This document shows positions 5,524 through 12,697 of a stretch of DNA of 13,093 nucleotides, in pieces. The notes under the pieces are model-generated. The model had not been told where the DNA came from. It did not search any database and was given only the letters and a program-made list of their open reading frames with translations. This DNA is from JAHEFU01 sp020440645 (GTDB lineage Bacteria; 4484-113; JAFGCY01). Position 1 is the stretch's first letter. Every line of letters begins with the position of its first letter. The position numbers were made by a program, and so were the translations under genes. The DNA is taken from the NCBI GenBank assembly GCA_020440645.1, contig JAGRNR010000079.1:1-13093 (forward strand). The letters are read 5' to 3'.

Positions 5524-7158
5524 ATGTCACTGAACATGAAACAGATCGTGATTGCAGCACTGGGATTTATCTTCCTGGTGTCGCTGCTGCTGGTGCAGGC
5601 GATGGAGGTCAGCCGCCGCCGGGTCGAGACCGGCCAGGCCCCGAAGCACATTTCCGCCCCGGCGTCATCCAGCAAGTGCGTGGAGTGCCATGCCAAGGAG
5701 ACCCCTGGCATCCTCTCGCACTGGACCGGCAGCACGCATGCCGAGAAGGGTGTGTCATGCTACGAGTGCCATGAAGCGAAGCCGGGCGAGGCGGATGCAT
5801 TCGACCACTACGGCCAGCTGATTGCCACGGTGGTCACCCCGATGGACTGCTCGAAGTGCCATCCGAAGGAGAGCCAGCAGTTCCAGAAGAGCCATCACAG
5901 CTCCGCCGGCAATATCCTGGCCTCGCTTGACAACTTCCTCGCGGAGACGGTTGAGGGCGCACGCATGGAGTTCAGCCCGCACAGCCCGACTCCGGGCATG
6001 GACGTTGCCAACGTGCGCGGCATGGCCAGTGCCAACTCGGGCTGCCAGCAGTGCCATGGTGGCAAGGTCGGCCTGGTCGGCACCGACGGCAGCATCATCA
6101 CCTTTGAGCAGCTGAAGCCTGACGAGAAGGGCATGCCGACGGACCAGACGGTACTGGCAATGGTCAAGCGCGACCCGAAGGGCAAGCCTGAGCTGGACCC
6201 GAAGACCTGGCCCAACACCGGCATCGGCCGCCTCAACCTGGACGGCTCCCGCGGATCCTGCTCAGCCTGCCACAGCCGCCACGACTTCAGTCCGCGGCGT
6301 GCTCGCCAACCGGAGAACTGCGGCAAGTGCCACCTCGGTCCGGACCACCCGCAAAAGGAGATCTACGAGGAGAGCAAGCATGGCGTGGCATTCCGCGACC
6401 TGAAGGATGAGATGAACCTCGATGCGGAGAAGTGGGTGCTCGGCGAGGACTACTCAGCGGCACCGACCTGTGCCACCTGCCATATGAGTGGCAACTCCCG
6501 CAATGGCGGCGAGGTCACGCATGACCCGGGCGAGCGCATTTCCTGGACCAACCGCCCGCCGGTGTCAGTACGGATGGACACTGATGCCGACCACAAGATC
6601 GTCACCGAGACTGATCCACAGGCCCGCCAGGAGAAGATCGCCGATACCGCGGATGCCAAGCGCAGCCGCATGAAGCTGGTGTGCAGCCACTGCCACAGCC
6701 CGGACTACGTGAACAAGTTCTACGACCAGTATGACAACCTTGTGATCCTCTACAACGAGAAGTTCGCCAAGCCGGGTACGACGATCATGAAGTCACTCGG
6801 TGACAATGGACTGGTGTCCCCGACGCAATTCGACGAGGAGATCGAGTGGACCTGGTTCTATCTGTGGCACCATGAGGGCCGCCGGGCCAGGCATGGTGCG
6901 AGCATGATGGCACCGGACTACACACACTGGCACGGCATGTACGAGGTGGCTGACCGCTTCTACATGCAGCTGATCCCGCAGGCCCGCGAGCTGGCCGAGC
7001 AGGCCCGCCACGATGGCAACACAGCGGCGGCCGATGCGGTGGATGCGACGATTGATGAAGTGCTGGCCCGCCCCGAACACAGCTGGTTCGTGGAAGGTGC
7101 GGCGGATGCCAGCGAGCGGATCCGCAAGGCAATGGAGGAACGCTACGGCACGAAATAA
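5524..7158 (+). CDS. Membrane-anchored octaheme cytochrome c, HAO-like family
   Basis: 544 residues. Residues 5-27 are an uncleaved-looking membrane anchor, followed by a periplasmic domain with eight CXXCH motifs (first Cys at 52, 79, 109, 174, 246, 266, 316 and 387). The spacing, a GPDHPQ segment (Asp274, His275) after heme 6, and a C-terminal helical region with WHHEGRRARHG and APDYTHWHG match the hydroxylamine oxidoreductase-like octaheme family. Heme 4 (CQQCH, 174-178) would be the catalytic, P460-equivalent heme. Possible reactions are hydroxylamine or hydrazine oxidation or nitrite/hydroxylamine reduction; sequence alone does not decide. It is the last gene of the operon, 19 bases after cytochrome b, and probably replaces cytochrome c1. 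I chose ATG 5524 (AAGGAG at 5512-5517, six-base spacing); ATG 5518 in the same frame abuts the Shine-Dalgarno. Confidence 0.93.
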   Translation: MSLNMKQIVIAALGFIFLVSLLLVQAMEVSRRRVETGQAPKHISAPASSSKCVECHAKETPGILSHWTGSTHAEKGVSCYECHEAKPGEADAFDHYGQLIATVVTPMDCSKCHPKESQQFQKSHHSSAGNILASLDNFLAETVEGARMEFSPHSPTPGMDVANVRGMASANSGCQQCHGGKVGLVGTDGSIITFEQLKPDEKGMPTDQTVLAMVKRDPKGKPELDPKTWPNTGIGRLNLDGSRGSCSACHSRHDFSPRRARQPENCGKCHLGPDHPQKEIYEESKHGVAFRDLKDEMNLDAEKWVLGEDYSAAPTCATCHMSGNSRNGGEVTHDPGERISWTNRPPVSVRMDTDADHKIVTETDPQARQEKIADTADAKRSRMKLVCSHCHSPDYVNKFYDQYDNLVILYNEKFAKPGTTIMKSLGDNGLVSPTQFDEEIEWTWFYLWHHEGRRARHGASMMAPDYTHWHGMYEVADRFYMQLIPQARELAEQARHDGNTAAADAVDATIDEVLARPEHSWFVEGAADASERIRKAMEERYGTK

Positions 7159-7188
7159 ACCTGATTGAGCAACACTCCCGATTGAAAC

Positions 7189-7225
7189 AAACCCGGATTG
7201 CCAGCGATGGTGGTCCGGGTTTTTT
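7189..7225 (+). terminator. Rho-independent terminator of the Rieske/cyt b/octaheme operon
   Basis: AAACCCGGA (7189-7197) pairs perfectly with TCCGGGTTT (7214-7222) over 9 bp, with a 16-base loop and six T at 7220-7225. It lies 30 bases after the octaheme stop and should end the plus-strand transcript. Confidence 0.8.
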
Positions 7226-7363
7226 CATTGTCAGAGTCGAGTTGGTACGCCAAGCTGGAAACGCGCAGGATACGATGAGGATCAGGCTTGCGCCGGGATG
7301 CCGAGCTGGACTTGCGTCCGACCTCCAATCGCCCGGCATCGCGGGATGCAGTAACGCGATAGT

Positions 7364-7428
7364 AATGAGGAATGAGCCCGATTTCCGATTCGGTTGACAG
7401 ACTCATTGCTCATTCTTCATTGCTCATT
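7364..7428. repeat. Cluster of short direct and inverted repeats in the convergent intergenic region
   Basis: TCATTGCTCATT occurs at 7403-7414 and 7417-7428 (14-base period). The inverted partner of GCTCATTCTTCATT (7408-7421) lies at 7364-7377 as AATGAGGAATGAGC, 13 of 14 matching, with a CCGA/TCGG inner palindrome at 7378-7393. It resembles a small non-autonomous palindromic element. Otherwise the 7159-7493 gap holds only the two gene-end hairpins and no convincing coding sequence. Confidence 0.45.
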
Positions 7429-7470
7429 GCTTGCAAGCCGAGCTGCCAGAGCATGGCTCGGGGATCCGTT

Positions 7471-7488
7471 GCCAGACTTTTGTCTGGC
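7471..7488 (-). terminator. Hairpin after fliP (weak terminator candidate)
   Basis: GCCAGAC (7471-7477) and GTCTGGC (7482-7488) make a perfect 7-bp stem with a 4-base loop, five bases beyond the fliP stop. On the minus strand no T-run follows, so it is at best a weak or factor-assisted terminator or a 3'-end stabiliser. A second hairpin, CCGAGC (7438-7443) / GCTCGG (7456-7461), lies further downstream. Confidence 0.35.
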
Positions 7489-7493
7489 TTCCG

Positions 7494-8345
7494 CTAGCCA
7501 GGGCTGACCCAGTAACTGGAGACGAGGCCCTCGATGATCGCAGCCCAGCCGTTGGCCATGATGAACATCAAGAGCTTGAAGGGCAGCGAGATCAGCACCG
7601 GTGGCAGCATCATCATGCCCATGCTCATCAGGATCGAGGCCACCACCATGTCCACCACGAGGAATGGCAGGTAAATGACGAAGCCGAGCTGGAAGGCCGT
7701 TGTCAGTTCACTGATGATGAAAGCGGGCAGCAGCACATGCAGCGGCAGGGCGTGCACGTTGTCCGGTGAGTCCAGCTGTATTTCCTCAGAGTCGATACGT
7801 GCCAGCCGGGCGAACAGGCGCTTGTGCGGAGTGCGCGTGTTGGGATACATGAACTCCTGCAGGTGGGACGTCCCCAGCGCCAGCGCTTCATCGAGTGAAA
7901 TCTCGTCCGCGTTGTAGGGCTTGATCACCTCATCATTCATCACCGCCAGGCGCGGCATCATGATGAAGGCCGAGATCACGACGGCGAGGCCGATCAGCAC
8001 CTGGTTGGGCGGGCTCTGCTGGGTGCCCAGTGCATTGCGCAGCAGGCTGAGCACGATGATCACACGGGTGAAGGGCGTCACCATCAGGATCAGCGTCGGG
8101 GCCACCGTCATCAGGGTGAACAGCGCGATGATCTTGAAGATGCTGGCCGCATCGCCATCACCGCTGTTGACAGTCACATTCAGGTCGCCTGCACTCACGC
8201 TCAGGCCGTTCTCAGGGGCAGGCGCGCTCTCCGGCTCCTGCGCGAAGGCAGGGGCCGCCAGTGCCAGCAGGCAGGCCAGGCAGAGCAGGGGAGTGCCTGT
8301 GCAGCGGATCAGGATCGCAAGCTTTAGCTTCAGTGTTGCCAGCAT
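7494..8345 (-). CDS. fliP: Flagellar export gate protein FliP
   Basis: Inner-membrane core component of the flagellar type III export gate, which forms the FliP-FliQ-FliR channel. 283 residues. An N-terminal signal peptide is cleaved probably after APAFA (residue 35); the conserved region runs from about 68. Signatures: TPFTRVIIVLSLLRNALGTQ followed by SPPNQVLIGLA, then TAFQLGFVIYLPFLVVDMVV and MMMLPPVLISLPFKLLMFIM, giving about four mature transmembrane helices, as in the family. Its ATG follows the fliO stop by three bases. FliP is the last gene of this operon here; the usual next genes fliQ, fliR and flhB are absent, and convergent, unrelated genes follow. Confidence 0.96.
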   Translation of the reverse strand: MLATLKLKLAILIRCTGTPLLCLACLLALAAPAFAQEPESAPAPENGLSVSAGDLNVTVNSGDGDAASIFKIIALFTLMTVAPTLILMVTPFTRVIIVLSLLRNALGTQQSPPNQVLIGLAVVISAFIMMPRLAVMNDEVIKPYNADEISLDEALALGTSHLQEFMYPNTRTPHKRLFARLARIDSEEIQLDSPDNVHALPLHVLLPAFIISELTTAFQLGFVIYLPFLVVDMVVASILMSMGMMMLPPVLISLPFKLLMFIMANGWAAIIEGLVSSYWVSPG

Positions 8346-8348
8346 CGC

Positions 8349-9743
8349 CTACCCCCTGACCCTTTCAAGCTGGGTGCGCACGCGACTGAGCAGCTCAGCA
8401 TGGCGATCCGGCACTTGGCTGGCTGGCTGTGGGACTGCGCTCGCGCGCGCCTGGCGCAGCTGCGCCACACTGATGCTGCGTCCATCTCCGGTGCTTCCGG
8501 AGTTGCCACGCAGGGTGGCGGTATCCAGCAGGTCCAGTGCTGGTCGCTGTTTCCAGGAATCCTCATCCGCTTTTGATTCGCGGTTGATGATGTCCTCCAT
8601 GTTGTCACGATAGGCCTCGCCACTGGCCTGATCAGGGATGCGATCAAGCAGGTTGATCCCACCACCGGTCACACCGAGCACCAGCTTCGCGCCACTGGTC
8701 TCGACCACCATGATCTGGCGGCCGGGGCCGAGGTTGACGGTTTCCAGCACCTTCATGCTGCGGCGGCTGAGCCGCGCCAGCGGGTTGCCCTTGCCCTTGA
8801 GGAAGCTTGCCAGCAGCAGGATCCCGACGGTGAAGATCGCCATCTTCACGCCGAAGCTGCTGACGGCGGAACCCGGCTCCCTGTGGCGATCAGTCTCCGC
8901 CTGGTCAAGCTCATCATGGCTGAGGTCCAGCAGGCCATGGAAGCCCGAGCCACTGTCACTCATTCCAATCGCGCCGTAGGGTTCCACCTCATTGCTCGCT
9001 TCTGCCATGTCAGTTGTTTCGACATTGCCATCCTGGCCGGGCAATCCCTCCAGCCCGGCTTCAGCCGGGTCCGGCAGGCTGGCCAGCAGGGTGTTCAGCT
9101 CCTCAATGGTCTGGCGGCGGAACTCGGGGTCGTGCGGATCACCCGTCGTCTCAGCAACACGAAACGAAGGGGGACCGGTACTGCCACTGGCAACCGGATG
9201 CTGCTTTGTGTTGCCAGGCTGTGCCGGTTTCGTGGCAGCAGGCTTGCCGGAGCTGGCCTTCGCGGGGGTAGCCTGGCTGCTGGCCGGCGCGACGGTGACC
9301 TGCGGCAGCGGCTCAGGAAAATTGCCGAAACGAGCGGCTGAGAAGTTGTCATCGAGTGCCAGGGCTGTGCTGAGCGCGTTGATCCGTTCCCGCTGCTGGG
9401 CCAGCTGCAGCTGCTCCATACGCAGTTCCAGTTCGCTGGACTGCGGGTGTGCTGCGCCGATCACGGCGTTGCTGTCCATTGACAACAGGCTCTGCGACAG
9501 CAGGCCGGACATGGCCTGAGGCCTGCCGCCGCCGAGCATCACGCTGATCGCCTGCATCGGATTGACAGGTTCCTCAGGGATTTCGGCGAGGATCGAATCC
9601 TGCAGCGTGGCAGGTTCCGCTTCCCTTGCCGGTGGCTTGTCCTCGGCGCGCGCAGGCGCACCCGGCAGGCTTGCCAGTGCCAGTGCGGCAATGCATGCCG
9701 CAAGGTATGCCCGCATCTGCGGGCTGAAACGCAATCTCCCCAT
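8349..9743 (-). CDS. fliO: Oversized FliO-type flagellar assembly protein
   Basis: FliO helps FliP assemble in the export gate. This protein has 464 residues, versus roughly 100-220 in most bacteria. A signal peptide ends near ARA (33). Residues 34-297 form a long Ala/Pro/Glu-rich, presumably periplasmic region with a heptad-like helix at about 103-130 (LELRMEQLQLAQQRERINAL). A transmembrane helix (299-315) is followed by the FliO cytoplasmic core: LARLSRRSMKVLETVNLGPG, then RQIMVVETSGAKLVLGVTGG and INLLDRIP (322-370). An Arg/Ser-rich tail follows. FliO assignment rests on this core and on position between cheY and fliP, the order seen for Bacillus FliZ/FliO. ATG 9743 has a purine-rich GGAAGG/GGCGGAAAG upstream. 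Confidence 0.88.
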   Translation of the reverse strand: MGRLRFSPQMRAYLAACIAALALASLPGAPARAEDKPPAREAEPATLQDSILAEIPEEPVNPMQAISVMLGGGRPQAMSGLLSQSLLSMDSNAVIGAAHPQSSELELRMEQLQLAQQRERINALSTALALDDNFSAARFGNFPEPLPQVTVAPASSQATPAKASSGKPAATKPAQPGNTKQHPVASGSTGPPSFRVAETTGDPHDPEFRRQTIEELNTLLASLPDPAEAGLEGLPGQDGNVETTDMAEASNEVEPYGAIGMSDSGSGFHGLLDLSHDELDQAETDRHREPGSAVSSFGVKMAIFTVGILLLASFLKGKGNPLARLSRRSMKVLETVNLGPGRQIMVVETSGAKLVLGVTGGGINLLDRIPDQASGEAYRDNMEDIINRESKADEDSWKQRPALDLLDTATLRGNSGSTGDGRSISVAQLRQARASAVPQPASQVPDRHAELLSRVRTQLERVRG

Positions 9744-9803
9744 TGCTTTCCGCCTTCCCGGTTCCTCGACCGGATAAATGCAGCCTCTCGCTGCCAGAAG
9801 TAA

Positions 9804-10166
9804 TTAGCTGTTGATGACCTTGGTGATGGCCTCGATCACGCGCTCGGGCTTGAAGGGCTTGACAATGAAGTCCTTCGCTCCGGCCTGGATCGCCTCAATC
9901 ACCATCTGCTGCTGGCCCATCGCCGAGCACATCACGACCTTGGCCTTGCCATCCTCGGACAGGATCTGCTTGAGTGCCGCAATGCCGTCCATCTCGGGCA
10001 TCGTGATGTCCATCGTGACCAGGTCGGGCTTGAGCTCCTTGTACTTGTTGACGGCAACCTGGCCGTTCTCGGCCTCACCGGCAACCTCAAGGCCGTTCTT
10101 GCTGAGGATGTCCTTGATCATCATCCTCATGAAGGCCGCGTCATCAACAATCAGTACACTTGGCAT
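9804..10166 (-). CDS. cheY: Chemotaxis response regulator CheY
   Basis: A stand-alone 120-residue receiver domain. Phosphorylated by CheA, it binds the flagellar switch and changes motor rotation. Acidic pair Asp8/Asp9, phospho-acceptor Asp53 (VTMDITMPEMDG), Ser81 (CSAMGQ) and Lys103 (KPF) are all present, so it should be phosphorylatable. The ATG at 10166 has an excellent GGAGG (10178-10182). It lies between fliY and fliO, as in Bacillus-type operons, about 40 and 60 bases from each. A 5-bp hairpin, GCAGC (9780-9784) / GCTGC (9790-9794), sits in the gap to fliO. Confidence 0.97.
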   Translation of the reverse strand: MPSVLIVDDAAFMRMMIKDILSKNGLEVAGEAENGQVAVNKYKELKPDLVTMDITMPEMDGIAALKQILSEDGKAKVVMCSAMGQQQMVIEAIQAGAKDFIVKPFKPERVIEAITKVINS

Positions 10167-10206
10167 TTTTTATTGCCTCCGGGCTTACTCGATATCATTG
10201 CCAGAC

Positions 10207-11280
10207 TCAGCTGAGCTGTGCCAACCTGTCCGCCGGCGATAGTATTGAAGTAATTCTAACGCCGAAATTCTCGTCTATCACGACAACTTCGCCTTTTGCG
10301 AAATATTTACCATTAACTAACAGATCAATCGGTTCACCGGCCAGCTTGTCGAGCGTGATCAGGCTGCCCTGGCTGTACTCGAGGATCGTGCGGATCGGCA
10401 GCTGGGTCTTGCCAAGTTCGACCGTGACCTGCAGCGGCACGTCCAGCAGGATGTCCAGGTTGCTGATGTCAGCCGTGGTGCGCTGCTCTGAGATCTGGCT
10501 GAACTGAGCAGGCGAATACTCTGTTGTGCCGGTGTTGGGCATTGACGACGCAGGTGGTGGCGCCAGCGGCGCCTGGGCCGGCGGTGCCGCCGGAGCCTGC
10601 GGGGCGGGTTGCGCAGCCATCGGCTGCTGGGCCTCGTCCTCTCCATTCAATTTCTTCATGAACATGCCTGCCAGTTCCCCGCTGACCACATGGCGCACAA
10701 CGACGGAGTTGCCCTCGCTGTTCTCCAGTGTGATCGTGGAGATCAGATGTCCATCCACTACATCCCCGGACAATGCATCGATGCTGCCGCGCTCGATCGC
10801 CTGCGCATCCGTTGCCAGCTTGAGCTGGGCATTGATCATCGTCATGTAGCTGCCGTTGGCCTGCGACACAACCTCGATCAGTGCGCTCTCCTGCATCTCG
10901 TTGAGCTCGGCGGCGGGATCGTCGTCACCGCCAGTGAGCGCAGCCGCGATGCTGCGGGCGAACGCCGCATCATAGACATAGTAATGTGTCAGAGGCTGCT
11001 TATCCACCGAAACGGCGGATTTGAAGATAATGTCATCTCCGAGCAGGTCGCTGATCTCAGCGCTGGACAGGGTGCTGTACTCGACATTGCTGACCTGGTA
11101 GTCAAACCCGGTCATCGCGTTCATCACGTCGGCAATGCTCCCCAGCAGTTCACGTTCCAGCTCCGCCAGCGCCCGGGTGTCCACCGCAGGAGCTGCAGCC
11201 GGCATTGTGCCCGCATCCTCGTCCACGCCGCCACCGAGCATGGCATCAATCTCTTCCTGTGTCAGTCCGATGTCTGCCAC
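10207..11280 (-). CDS. fliY: Flagellar switch protein FliY (CheC-like plus FliN domain)
   Basis: Part of the C-ring with FliM. 357 residues: an N-terminal CheY-binding-like motif LTQEEIDAMLGGG (6-18), a CheC-like middle domain (about 38-212), an Ala/Pro-rich linker (about 219-246), and a C-terminal FliN/SpoA domain (about 272-350, with LDILLDVPLQVTVELGKTQL). The CheC ExxN phosphatase signature is not intact: the first site reads SIAD near 48-51 and the second EVVS at 136-139. So CheY-P phosphatase activity is doubtful. It starts at GTG 11280, directly after the fliM TAG, with GGAGG 8 bases upstream inside the end of fliM; coupling is likely. It could be annotated as fliN, but its size and middle domain fit FliY. 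Confidence 0.92.
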   Translation of the reverse strand: MADIGLTQEEIDAMLGGGVDEDAGTMPAAAPAVDTRALAELERELLGSIADVMNAMTGFDYQVSNVEYSTLSSAEISDLLGDDIIFKSAVSVDKQPLTHYYVYDAAFARSIAAALTGGDDDPAAELNEMQESALIEVVSQANGSYMTMINAQLKLATDAQAIERGSIDALSGDVVDGHLISTITLENSEGNSVVVRHVVSGELAGMFMKKLNGEDEAQQPMAAQPAPQAPAAPPAQAPLAPPPASSMPNTGTTEYSPAQFSQISEQRTTADISNLDILLDVPLQVTVELGKTQLPIRTILEYSQGSLITLDKLAGEPIDLLVNGKYFAKGEVVVIDENFGVRITSILSPADRLAQLS

Positions 11281-12303
11281 CTAGATTCCTCCGTCAAAGG
11301 GATTCGATGCCAGCAGGTCGGCATCGCTGACGCTTTCCGTGACCTGGGCCGCGTAGTGCTTGCCGTCCAGTCCCGGGATGCAGTTGAACTTGTGGATGTT
11401 GCCGACCTTGACAACGAGGTCCTGGTCGGTGGTCGTCTCCAGCACGACCAGGTCGTCAGCTTCCAGCGCCAGCAGGTCGCGCAGGCTGAGCTTGACCGTG
11501 CCGAGCTCGACCGAGACCTTCAGCCCCACGTTCTGCAGCAGCTGGGTTGTCTTGTTGCGGCTTTCCTTGCTGGCACCACGGGTGCCGACGGCATAGAGCA
11601 CGCGGTCGCTGAGCAGTGAGAGGATCGGCTCGAGCACCACGTAGGGGTAGACGATGTTCATGATGCCGCTCATCTCACCGATGCGGCATTCCAGCGTGAT
11701 CAAGAGGATCATGTCCGCGGGCGGCACGATCTGCACGAACAGCGGGTTGCTCTCGAGGTCGATCAGCTCTGGCTTGAGGTCGATCATGGAGGACCAGGCC
11801 TCCTTGAGGTAGATCATGCCCTCGTCAATCAGGTTTGACAACACGTGCGCCTCGATCTCGGTGATCTCGCGGGACTGCACGTTGCTCTGGCCCTGGCCGC
11901 CCAGCAGGCGGTCGATGATCGGGAAGCCGATGGTCGGAGAGAACTCGAACAGGGCCTGGCCCTCGAGCGGTGAGAGGCTGAAGGTGCAGGTGATCGTCGG
12001 GTTGGGGATCGACTGCATGAACTCCTGGTAGGTCACCTGGTCCACGGCGCTGACGCTGATCGAGACGTAGTTGCGCAGCTGGCCGGCGAGCTTGCTCGAC
12101 CAGAGGCGCCCGTAGGTCTCATGCATCATGTAGATCGTGCGGATCTGCTCCTTGGAGAACTTGCTCGGGCGGAAGAAGTCGTAGGCCTTGACCTTTGAGT
12201 TCTTCTCCGAAGCCTCCTCGCGCGCATCCTCCGCCTTCAGTTCGCCCGACGACAGGGCTCCCAACAAGGCATCGATCTCTTCCTGGCTCAGAATGTCAGC
12301 CAC
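11281..12303 (-). CDS. fliM: Flagellar motor switch protein FliM
   Basis: C-ring protein that binds CheY-P and sets motor direction. 340 residues: N-terminal CheY-binding motif LSQEEIDALLGAL (5-17), a CheC-like middle domain starting near YDFFRPSKFSKEQ (41-53) with the GGQG loop (135-138), and a C-terminal SpoA/FliN-like domain (about 255-325, VGLKVSVELGTVKLSLRDLL). The length is as expected. It starts at GTG 12303, with GGAGG about five bases upstream. It lies 29 bases after flbD and abuts fliY. Confidence 0.97.
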   Translation of the reverse strand: MADILSQEEIDALLGALSSGELKAEDAREEASEKNSKVKAYDFFRPSKFSKEQIRTIYMMHETYGRLWSSKLAGQLRNYVSISVSAVDQVTYQEFMQSIPNPTITCTFSLSPLEGQALFEFSPTIGFPIIDRLLGGQGQSNVQSREITEIEAHVLSNLIDEGMIYLKEAWSSMIDLKPELIDLESNPLFVQIVPPADMILLITLECRIGEMSGIMNIVYPYVVLEPILSLLSDRVLYAVGTRGASKESRNKTTQLLQNVGLKVSVELGTVKLSLRDLLALEADDLVVLETTTDQDLVVKVGNIHKFNCIPGLDGKHYAAQVTESVSDADLLASNPFDGGI

Positions 12304-12332
12304 GAATCCTCCATAAACACCGGCTTCTGCTG

Positions 12333-12563
12333 TCAGTTATCGGCAGAATCGGCGGCAACTTCGCCCGGCTGCGGGATGGAGATGTAGTGGATGCGGCGCT
12401 CGAACTCGATCGCCCGCTCGACGACCTCGCTGACCTTCTCGCGCACGATGAAGCGCTTGCCGTTGGTCAGGCGTACGATGGTGTCAGGCGTTGCCTCGAT
12501 GGATTCAACCAGGCCGGCATTGAGTATGAAGCTCTCGCCGTTGAGTTTCGTAAGCTCTATCAT
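12333..12563 (-). CDS. flbD: FlbD-family small flagellar protein
   Basis: 76 residues. MIELTKLNGESFILNAGLVE, then IEATPDTIVRLTNGKRFIV and a terminal basic helix, match the short FlbD family of unknown molecular function found at the head of flagellar clusters in Bacillus, spirochaetes and others. I use ATG 12563, because the family starts 'MI.LT.LNG'; an in-frame GTG at 12590 would add nine unrelated residues. It is the first gene of the visible flagellar unit, with motAB and fliL, which often lie between flbD and fliM elsewhere, missing. Confidence 0.9.
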   Translation of the reverse strand: MIELTKLNGESFILNAGLVESIEATPDTIVRLTNGKRFIVREKVSEVVERAIEFERRIHYISIPQPGEVAADSADN

Positions 12564-12605
12564 CCACTTATCCCGCGTGCTTCTGGGCACTTGTACTACG
12601 GGCAG

Positions 12606-12611
12606 TTTATA
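12606..12611 (-). promoter_or_regulatory. Possible -10 element upstream of flbD
   Basis: The minus strand reads TATAAA about 43 bases upstream of the flbD ATG. The best -35 at 17-bp spacing is a poor TGTGCA. No sigma-28 or sigma-54 consensus was found in the 134-base gap to pfkA, so flbD may be transcribed from here or by read-through from pfkA. The pfkA stop lies in a perfect 10-bp palindrome (12697-12706). Confidence 0.25.
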
Positions 12612-12697
12612 CCTGTTGTCAGTGCCACTGCACAGCGGGTTAACCGGGAATTGCCGGGATGAGACGGGGATTTAACGCAGGGGACGGCGGCCGGTTG

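Noticed and set aside
4377..5735. Long minus-strand open frame (452 codons) opposite cytochrome b
   Set aside because: It overlaps three clearly conserved plus-strand genes, and its product is rich in His, Arg and Gln with no recognisable motif; a shadow frame.
10609..11619. Plus-strand open frame (336 codons) opposite fliY and fliM
   Set aside because: It is antisense to two well-supported flagellar genes, with no motif or start signal.
12564..12697. Sigma-28 or sigma-54 flagellar promoter before flbD
   Set aside because: I read the minus strand through the gap and found no TAAA-N15-GCCGATAA or TGGCAC-N5-TTGC pattern.
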